A stretch of 64,000 nucleotides of DNA from Actinobacteria bacterium OV320 (GTDB taxonomy: Bacteria; Actinomycetota; Actinomycetes; Streptomycetales; Streptomycetaceae): contig LJCX01000028.1 of the NCBI GenBank assembly GCA_001298545.1, forward strand, positions 248,001-312,000, written 5' to 3'. Positions 57,935 to 64,000 of the stretch are shown piece after piece. Positions within the stretch are counted from its first letter, which is position 1. Each line of letters begins with the position of its first letter. The translations under genes and the position numbers were made by a program. Under the pieces are notes generated by a model. That model was not told where the DNA came from. It searched no databases and worked only from the letters and a program-made list of their open reading frames with translations.

Positions 57935-58717
57935 ATGAGCCGCACTCCGGGCACCCCCCGCACCCCGCGTACCTCCCGCACTCCAGGCACCACCCGCGCC
58001 CCGCGCACCACCCCGCAGCCCGCCACCGACCGACCGGCCACACCGACCGCCGCGGCACCTACCGCCCCGGCATCCACCGCACCGGCACCCGACGCCCCGG
58101 CACGCACCGCCCCGGCCCTCCCGCTCCTCCGCCGTTTCCTCCGCCAGGAGAAGAGCGACGCCTGGGCCGTCCGTCTCCTCCCCCGCATCGTCTTCGCCGT
58201 GGCCGCGCTGTACACGGTGATCACCCTCGCCTCCCAGAGCGGCTCCGCCTTCTTCGCGGTCGTCACCGCGCTGCTCCTCGGTCTCGCGCTCTGGCTCCTC
58301 CGCCGCCGCACCCAGTTGCTCCTGGCGATCGGGGTGAGCATCCTGGCCATCGCCTTCACCGGCTACTTCTCCGCGGTCGGCGACGCGGCCCGCACGAACG
58401 AGGACGCCGGCGCCACCGTCACCGGCGCAGCCGCCTTCGGCTACTGGGCGCTCGCCGGAATGGCGCTCCTCGGCGCCTGGATGGTGAAGGACCACCCGGG
58501 CCGACGGGGCATCACCGTCGTCCTCGCGGATGTGATCCTCGTCATCGCGTCCGTCGTCGGGATGTTCCTGCCGGAAGCGGGTGTACCGCTCGGATTCCTC
58601 GGCGTGCTCGGCGTACTGGCGGTGCGCGGAAGCAGCGCGAAAGCGGTTGCAGGCCGGGCCCGCCAGGCACTTGACCGCCTGCGGACGCGCAAAGCCAGTG
58701 ACCCGTCGGACAGTTGA
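57935..58717 (+). CDS. Membrane protein with Thr/Pro-rich N-terminus
   Basis: A 260-residue protein. The first 65 residues are Thr/Pro/Ala-rich (TPRTPRTSRTPGTTRAPR). Five or so hydrophobic segments follow (RIVFAVAALYTVITLAS, AFFAVVTALLLGLALWLL, LLLAIGVSILAIAFTGYFS, AFGYWALAGMALLGAWMV, ITVVLADVILVIASVVGMF, LGFLGVLGVLAVRG). No family is recognised. It is 7 bp after the previous gene and likely the last of that operon. It may be an accessory membrane part. Confidence 0.65.
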   Translation: MSRTPGTPRTPRTSRTPGTTRAPRTTPQPATDRPATPTAAAPTAPASTAPAPDAPARTAPALPLLRRFLRQEKSDAWAVRLLPRIVFAVAALYTVITLASQSGSAFFAVVTALLLGLALWLLRRRTQLLLAIGVSILAIAFTGYFSAVGDAARTNEDAGATVTGAAAFGYWALAGMALLGAWMVKDHPGRRGITVVLADVILVIASVVGMFLPEAGVPLGFLGVLGVLAVRGSSAKAVAGRARQALDRLRTRKASDPSDS

Positions 58718-58844
58718 GGCCCGTGTGAACGTTTCGTCTCGTCACTGTGCCAAGTCGGCACATGCTTTGCAGATGCGTTGCACCGGGTTGACGGAACGTT
58801 TTAGAGTCCCCCCCGATCACGTATCACCACGGGGGACAACACAC

Positions 58845-60344
58845 ATGCCTATGGCCAGCCATACGGCGCTGCCCACGCGCCCCGCGCGCGGGCCGGTACG
58901 GGGAGCGGGGGCGGGGGCGGGGGTCCACACTCCCGACGCCGCTCTGCCCTGCCAGCGCCGACCGGACGTCTTCCAGCACCCGCTGCTGGAGGCACCCACG
59001 GACATTCCGTACACCTCGCCCGAACAGCGCCACCAGCACCTCGTACTGCTCCGCACCGCCCGCGACCTGTGCGCTTCCTGCCCGTTGTGGGCGGAATGCC
59101 TCCAGGACGCCGTCGCCCACGCCGAGCCCTACGGCTACGCGGCCGCGACCACTCTCGACGACCGCCGCTGGATCCGCCGCGCCCTCGGCGTCGGCGACGC
59201 GAACGGCGACCTGCCCACCCACACGGTGGACGGCCCCGGCGCGGGCCCCGGCTACAGCTCCGGCGAAGCGTCCCGCCGGCTGCTGCGCCTGCGCTCCCGC
59301 AGCACCGACACGGCCGCCCGGCACGACGCAGAGAGCGGCCAGCCCACGCTGGAGCGAATCCTCGACGCGTTCGACGCGCGCCAGGACCAACTGGCCAGGC
59401 CACGACGCGAGTTGCCCGGCATCCCGAGGCAGTTGCACGAGCACACCACCGCACAGCAGCCGCACGGCAGCGGCCACCATCTCAGACCCACCCACCCGGA
59501 AAGCAGGAGCGAGGACATGGCAGCGGCCGAGTCCGGGCAGCGGATCGCCTTCTCGTACGAGGATCCCGCCCAGGCCGTACGACAGGCTCTGCTGGCCCCC
59601 CTGATCCGCTCCGCCCTGCCCACGCTCACCGGCCTGGAGCAGCTGGTCACGATGCTGGCGAGCGTGCCCGGCGGCGAGATCGCGCCGGAGATGCCGGACA
59701 CCATCCGCGCCGCGCGCAAGGCCGTGGAGGCACTGGCTCCGGAAGGGGGCCGAGGCTCCTGCGACTCCGCCGACGGCACCCCGGACACCTCCGGCCCGCT
59801 CCGCGCCCTCACCGGCTCGGTCTCCGTCGAACTCGCCACCACCGACCCGGTCGCGGCCCTGCGCCGTGACTTCCTGGAACCGCTGCTGCGCGAACTGGCC
59901 TCCTCGCTCGCCAACATCGAGAAGGTGGCGACCATGCTGGCCGCGACCGGGGCCTCGGACGGCGACGAGATCCACCTGGAGCCGATCCGCACCGCGCTGC
60001 AGGGCATCCGCGCCTGCCTCCCGCATCCGGCCCCGACCGGCAAGACGTCCACCGGTACGGGCCGGACCGCCGCCCTCGCACCCTCCGGCGCCCCCAGCAT
60101 CCGGGCGGCCGTGGAGACGGCCGTGTCGACCTTCCCCGGCCCCTTCTCGGCCCGTGACGTCCTGCGCGCCCTCCCGCCCGGCGTCTACGGCGACCCCTCG
60201 AAGACGATCAGCAACGTGCTGTCCGCCCTCGTCAAGTCGGGCCGCCTTCAACGCCTCGCCCGAGGCACGTACGCTCGCACCGTCGACGTCACCATGGACG
60301 TCGCCGTGGACGTCCCCGAGCAGGACGAGGCGAAGAGCGCCTGA
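58845..60344 (+). CDS. WhiB-family protein fused to a long C-terminal region
   Basis: A 499-residue protein. Near the N-terminus lies a Wbl iron-sulfur motif: C36, then C76, C79 and C85 in DLCASCPLWAECLQ. GYAAATTLDDRRWIRR follows where Wbl proteins have the G-W/Y turn and basic tail. The region 225-420 has two related helical blocks (DPAQAVRQALLAPLIRSALPTLTGLEQLVTML and DPVAALRRDFLEPLLRELASSLANIEKVATML), and the last 75 residues read as a winged helix (GPFSARDVLRALPPGVYGD, ISNVLSALVKSGRLQRLARGTY). Usual Wbl proteins have 80-130 residues, so this is a regulator fusion. ATG 58845. Confidence 0.78.
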   Translation: MPMASHTALPTRPARGPVRGAGAGAGVHTPDAALPCQRRPDVFQHPLLEAPTDIPYTSPEQRHQHLVLLRTARDLCASCPLWAECLQDAVAHAEPYGYAAATTLDDRRWIRRALGVGDANGDLPTHTVDGPGAGPGYSSGEASRRLLRLRSRSTDTAARHDAESGQPTLERILDAFDARQDQLARPRRELPGIPRQLHEHTTAQQPHGSGHHLRPTHPESRSEDMAAAESGQRIAFSYEDPAQAVRQALLAPLIRSALPTLTGLEQLVTMLASVPGGEIAPEMPDTIRAARKAVEALAPEGGRGSCDSADGTPDTSGPLRALTGSVSVELATTDPVAALRRDFLEPLLRELASSLANIEKVATMLAATGASDGDEIHLEPIRTALQGIRACLPHPAPTGKTSTGTGRTAALAPSGAPSIRAAVETAVSTFPGPFSARDVLRALPPGVYGDPSKTISNVLSALVKSGRLQRLARGTYARTVDVTMDVAVDVPEQDEAKSA

Positions 60345-60378
60345 GCCGGAACCGAGCCGGAAGGAACCCCGACCCCCG

Positions 60379-60636
60379 ATGACCGAACCGACGCCGCCAC
60401 CCCCCGCCACGGCGGACGCCCAGGTGCACGTCTTCTCCCCCAACGCCGGCCTGATCGACGGCGTCCCGGTCACCGCCCCGCCCTACGGCGACATCCAGGA
60501 CGTGGTCCTGGCGATCCTCCAGCAGCGCGCCCAGCAACTCGGCGCCCCCACCCCGGCCACCATCACCGACAACCGCTACGGCGGCGCGATCCGCCTCCTG
60601 ATCCACCCGGACGGCACGACGGAACAGCTGGGCTGA
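60379..60636 (+). CDS. Small unidentified protein, 85 residues
   Basis: Starts MTEPTPPPPATADAQVHVF, then SPNAGLIDGVPVTAPPYGDIQDVVLAILQQRAQQL and a short beta pair AIRLLIHPDGTTEQLG. It is 34 bp after the WhiB fusion gene and probably in the same operon. No family is recognised. A small cytosolic adaptor is possible. Confidence 0.6.
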   Translation: MTEPTPPPPATADAQVHVFSPNAGLIDGVPVTAPPYGDIQDVVLAILQQRAQQLGAPTPATITDNRYGGAIRLLIHPDGTTEQLG

Positions 60637-60661
60637 GCCGTCCGCGCCGCCGAGCCCGCCC

Positions 60662-61234
60662 TCAGCCCCGGGGCCCGGTCCCCCCGGGCGGAGGGCTGAC
60701 CTCGTCGATGTCGGCGAGGATCTTCCGCGTGAGGTCGATGTCCATCTCGAGGATGTCGCGGTCGAACTTCGCCGGCTCCCGCTCGTAGCGGGCCCTGCCC
60801 ACCTCGGAGGTGAAGGCGGAGGCGGGAACCGCGTCCTGCCCCGGGGGGATGAACTTCACCACTTCCTCGGAGGCGGCCAGCGCGTACGCCATGGCTCCCC
60901 GGTACTTGTGGTGCTCGGATTCGGGTGAGTTGAGCATGTCCAGTCCCGCGCGGCGCGAGATGTCGTGCGCGACCTCGACGAACTCACCGGGGTCGATGAT
61001 CTCGGAGGGCTCGGGGCCGCCGAAGGCCGGCGGAGGCGGGGGGATCTCGTCGGCCATCAGGAAGGCGAAGTTCCGGTTGCGGCCGCACTGGGTGCACGGC
61101 CCCTCGTACACGGCGAGGATGCCGTCACCGCGCTGCTCCAGGCGGTGCCGGCGGACGAAGTCGGAGCTCCCGCACTCGCATGGGTGCAGGTCCATGTACA
61201 GGTGCGCTTCGAGTGAGGAACGGGCTCTCAACAT
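60662..61234 (-). CDS. Zinc-site protein of unknown function
   Basis: A 190-residue cytosolic protein. The N-terminal part has HPCECGSSDFV and GPCTQCGRNRNF, two Cys pairs that suit one zinc ribbon. The remainder is helical with DPGEFVEVAHDISRRAGLD and KYRGAMAYALAASEEVVKFIP. ATG 61234 has AGGA upstream; ATG 61195 is less supported. It is divergent from the very large protein gene. The pattern is reminiscent of small partner proteins of large secreted toxins, but I do not recognise a named family. Confidence 0.68.
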   Translation of the reverse strand: MLRARSSLEAHLYMDLHPCECGSSDFVRRHRLEQRGDGILAVYEGPCTQCGRNRNFAFLMADEIPPPPPAFGGPEPSEIIDPGEFVEVAHDISRRAGLDMLNSPESEHHKYRGAMAYALAASEEVVKFIPPGQDAVPASAFTSEVGRARYEREPAKFDRDILEMDIDLTRKILADIDEVSPPPGGTGPRG

Positions 61235-61296
61235 GGGATGATCCTAAAGTCTGTTGTGCGGTGTGCATATGTACAGAGCCTGGGGGAGGGCATCAC

Positions 61297-64000
61297 GTGG
61301 ACACATCGGCCGATCCGCAGATCGTCATGGGCACGCTCCGCACGGGCGGACCCGCGCAGCAGCAGGATCTCGTGTGGGCCGCGCGGCGGGACATGGGTGC
61401 GGTGGCGGCCGTCGTCCTGGGGGACCGACTCGCCTCCCTCACTCCGGCTCAGACCGAGGACGGCCGTCAGTATTTCGTGCTGCAGGACAGTCAGGGGGAG
61501 TCCGCCCAGATCTGGGTGGACGCCATTCCGCTGACGACGGGAGCGATCGCCGACACGGCGACGAACACCGCCTCGCAGAACTACGTCATCCGGGTGTCCG
61601 ACCGCCTTCCGACCGCGATGCTGGGACGAGTCCTCGCACACGAACTCGGTGAGCTCGCCGCCGTGCGCGAACGCGCCGCCGAAGGTCTTGCCCCCGTACG
61701 GGACAGTCTCCTGCGCGAAGGGGCCGAACTCCCCGCGCACCAGGAGCTGTCCACAACGGACCGAGGCCGTATAGGTGAGCTCAACTGGCTCGCCGCGCGG
61801 AGTGCGGCCCCCGATCTTTCCCCACCGCAGCAACTGGAAGCGCGTGCGCAGTTCTCGGCGCTGCTCGACCCCTACGGCATCCGGCCGACCGCCGCCATGA
61901 GCGACGAGGAAGCGTTCCGCCCCCAGGAGAGGGCGGCACGTGTGCGCCACCGGGTGTCGGCCGACTTCCTCTCCGCCGGCTCCCGGCGCCTGCTCACCGC
62001 CCTCGCCCACCCCATGGAGAACCTCTCCCCCGCCGACGCCACCGCGCTCCAGGCGTCCCGGGACGCGGCGCTGCGGGCCGAGCGGCAGGTCGAGGCGTTC
62101 ATCGGGCGGCGTGACGTCACCATGCCCATGCCCGGCTACGACCAGAACGGGCTGCCGCTTCCCCGCGACGAGCTGGAACCGGCCGCCGAGCGGTGGGCCG
62201 AGTACCGCGCCCAGGTCAGCGAGCGCACCGTCCGGACGCTGGAGGGGCAGCTCGCCGAAGGGCAACTCCCGCTGCGCAAGGTCGTGATCGGCGGCGGGGC
62301 GAGTCTCACCGGGCGGGATCCGGAGGCGCTGCTGGTGGACGGGGCGGGCCGCTGGCACCTGGACCCCGGCGCCGGGATCGTGCAGTCGGCGGATCAGGAC
62401 CGCGACCTCGCCCAGTGGATGGGCGTCGACCCGTACTCGGCGGTCGAGGACCCCCGGCACCGCATCTCCATCCACGCCGTCCGCGTCTGGGAGGACCAAC
62501 TCGCCACGCAGGGCGACGTGGTGAACGCCCACGCCCGGCTGCGCCTGGGGCAGAACGGCGAACTCCTCGCCGAGGTCCGCACGTTGGGCGAGGACGGCGC
62601 GGAGAGCCCGACCCCCCTCTGGGTGGCCTGCGACGGCACCCCCAGCATCGCCACCGGCCTCACACCGGAACTCGTACCGGGAATGCCGCGCGGAGAATTC
62701 GCCGTGGAGAGCCGCGGCGAAGCCGTTCGGCTGATCAGCGATCGGCTGCGAGAGCTGGAGGGGCAGGGGTTCGCCGGTGCGGGCGAGATGCGCGCCTGGC
62801 TGACCCGGGCCGAGCGGAGCGGCACGGACGCCGGTACCGTGCTCGGCGCCCTGAACTCCTACGCGGAACTGAAGGACGCCCTCTCGGCCGGCCTGGGCGC
62901 CGCGGACGAGACCCGCATGGGCAACTGCTTCACCGCTCTCGACTCGACGCAGAAGTGGGAGGCGGCGCGCAAGGCCGCGCAGGGGCGGGCACTGCTGGGC
63001 GACGAGGTCGCCGAGAGCCGTTTCGACCCGCACGCCGCCCAGGAGTGGATCGTCGTGGGATCCGGCGGAACGGCCGTCGCCAACGCGGAGATCATCCTGA
63101 TCCAGAATCCCGACGCCCACGTCACGATCATCGGCTCGAGGCCGCCGCCGGCACTGCAGCACCAGGTCCAGTTCCCGGCGATGGAGGCGAAGTTCGGCCA
63201 CGGCGAGGGGGGCGAGAAGCGTCTGAGCTTCGTCGAGGCACGTGTCGGGGCCATCGAGACGTATCAGGACGAGAAGGGCGAGACCCGCTTCCAGGTCCCC
63301 TACGTCGAAAAGGGAACCAAGGAACAGAGAGTGGCCCGCAGCGACGGCTACGTCACCAGTCTCGGCCGCACCAACCCCCTTCCGCCCGCCCTCCAGGTCC
63401 TCGCCGACGAGGTGCGCGACCGCGGTGGGGAGATCTCCGGGGACCTGCTGTTCGACAAGGACGACCAGTACATCGGCTACGGGCTCACCTTCGCCGTGGA
63501 CGGCAGGGAGCACCGCGTCGACGTGGACGGCGCGGCCTCCTGGCAGCTGCCGCGCGAGATATTCACCCCGGAGACGGGAATCCAGGGTCAGTTGAACGGG
63601 ATGGGCGTCCGCGGTCTGCCCTCCGAGACCGGCAACGCGGCTCCCGGCTTCTCGCCCATCGCCCGCCAGAGCGCCCTGCGCGCACGCGCCGTCGCGGCGG
63701 CAGCGGCGGGCGACCCCGAAGCCGTACGACGTCTGTCGACGATCCCGGACCGCTGGCGGCGCCCGGACCTGGGCCAGAACCAGGACCAGGACCAGGAGAC
63801 AGACAAGGGCCCGGACAAGGGCACGGGCACGGGGGCGCAGCCACCGGCTGCGGGCACGGGCATCGCCACCCCGCCCCAGGAGAAGGCCAATCCCGCACCG
63901 GAACACGAACGGGAACAGGAACGGGAACAGGAACGGGAACAAGACCGGGAACAGGAACGGGACCAGGACCAGGTACGAGAACCGGACCCGGAGCCCGTCC
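61297..64000 (+). CDS. Very large protein, N-terminal 901 codons, with HELGE and Rossmann-like motifs (runs off window)
   Basis: An uninterrupted frame from GTG 61297 (GGGGGAGG upstream) to the window end, so the true length exceeds 900 residues. It starts MDTSADPQIVMGTLRTGG. LGRVLAHELGEL (H115, E116) looks like half a metalloprotease motif. WIVVGSGGTAVANAE (about residue 585) is a dinucleotide-binding Rossmann loop. The last 50 visible residues repeat EREQ/DQDQ. No signal peptide is present, so secretion would need a type IV or similar route. Large proteins of this layout next to secretion genes resemble polymorphic effectors; the toxic domain, if any, lies outside the window. Confidence 0.75.
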   Translation, partial: MDTSADPQIVMGTLRTGGPAQQQDLVWAARRDMGAVAAVVLGDRLASLTPAQTEDGRQYFVLQDSQGESAQIWVDAIPLTTGAIADTATNTASQNYVIRVSDRLPTAMLGRVLAHELGELAAVRERAAEGLAPVRDSLLREGAELPAHQELSTTDRGRIGELNWLAARSAAPDLSPPQQLEARAQFSALLDPYGIRPTAAMSDEEAFRPQERAARVRHRVSADFLSAGSRRLLTALAHPMENLSPADATALQASRDAALRAERQVEAFIGRRDVTMPMPGYDQNGLPLPRDELEPAAERWAEYRAQVSERTVRTLEGQLAEGQLPLRKVVIGGGASLTGRDPEALLVDGAGRWHLDPGAGIVQSADQDRDLAQWMGVDPYSAVEDPRHRISIHAVRVWEDQLATQGDVVNAHARLRLGQNGELLAEVRTLGEDGAESPTPLWVACDGTPSIATGLTPELVPGMPRGEFAVESRGEAVRLISDRLRELEGQGFAGAGEMRAWLTRAERSGTDAGTVLGALNSYAELKDALSAGLGAADETRMGNCFTALDSTQKWEAARKAAQGRALLGDEVAESRFDPHAAQEWIVVGSGGTAVANAEIILIQNPDAHVTIIGSRPPPALQHQVQFPAMEAKFGHGEGGEKRLSFVEARVGAIETYQDEKGETRFQVPYVEKGTKEQRVARSDGYVTSLGRTNPLPPALQVLADEVRDRGGEISGDLLFDKDDQYIGYGLTFAVDGREHRVDVDGAASWQLPREIFTPETGIQGQLNGMGVRGLPSETGNAAPGFSPIARQSALRARAVAAAAAGDPEAVRRLSTIPDRWRRPDLGQNQDQDQETDKGPDKGTGTGAQPPAAGTGIATPPQEKANPAPEHEREQEREQEREQDREQERDQDQVREPDPEPV

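Noticed and set aside
61228..63942. 904-codon minus-strand frame
   Set aside because: It is low-complexity in reverse and opposite the giant plus-strand frame that has a ribosome-binding site and recognisable motifs.

Overview
The window is high-GC actinobacterial DNA that reads as a Streptomyces chromosome. Support comes from GTG/TTG starts, a WhiB-family protein, an LAxTG sortase substrate, a clpB gene with an HspR-type operator, and an integrated FtsK-type conjugative element. The gene order pyrE, aldose epimerase, SRPBCC protein, membrane spermidine-synthase-like protein, DUF2617, Gly-rich protein // aminotransferase, YbjN protein, membrane protein, clpB fits my memory of the S. coelicolor pyrE-clpB neighbourhood; I could not run an alignment.

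Region 1 (1-5350) is housekeeping chromosome, all on the minus strand. Region 2 (about 5460-21524) is an actinomycete integrative and conjugative element (AICE) of about 16 kb. It is bounded by a 19-bp direct repeat with one mismatch, not a tRNA gene, and sits just upstream of the aminotransferase gene. One long, mostly overlapping minus-strand gene string carries transfer genes (DUF2637 and Spd-like membrane proteins, FtsK/TraB translocase), a DpdA/TGT-like protein, a primase-polymerase plus helicase replication pair, then xis and int. Divergently, a GntR repressor and a YdcF protein are transcribed from a region with three GTCCTAGGAC palindromes. The element has an iteron-like ATGACGCA array between rep and xis and a GCGACAAG array with 12-bp spacing next to the translocase gene (candidate clt). 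Its right end carries a more A/T-rich three-gene cargo operon. The first cargo protein joins a ribosomal-protein-L30-like segment to a segment resembling the extreme N-terminus of 2-oxoglutarate dehydrogenase E1. It is followed by a small beta-rich protein and a four-helix membrane protein, which is a candidate new conflict or defence system.

Region 3 (21546-27241) resumes the chromosome: aminotransferase, YbjN protein, membrane protein, clpB with its HAIR operator, and a PNPOx-like protein. Region 4 (27419-31372) holds a secreted small protein with five DSTW repeats, coupled to a degenerate Rieske-like protein, and three paralogous regulators with LuxR-type C-terminal HTH domains; together they suggest an unexplored peptide-regulator module. 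Region 5 (31769-38358) has the ATP-grasp / alpha-E / transglutaminase trio, an orphan XylF-like sugar-binding lipoprotein, and an LAxTG cell-wall protein preceded by a 13-bp tandem repeat.

Region 6 (38483-64000) is a large type IV secretion-like locus in two divergent arms: VirD4/TraG-like ATPase, PQQ-propeller lipoprotein, three-domain wall hydrolase and TcpC-like proteins leftward; TcpC-like protein, pilin-like and VirB3-like proteins, VirB4-like ATPase, paired lipoproteins and a VirB6-like protein rightward. It is followed by unidentified paralogues, a WhiB fusion protein, a zinc-site protein and the first about 900 codons of a very large protein with an HELGE motif and a Rossmann-like site, which runs off the window and may be a substrate of this machine.
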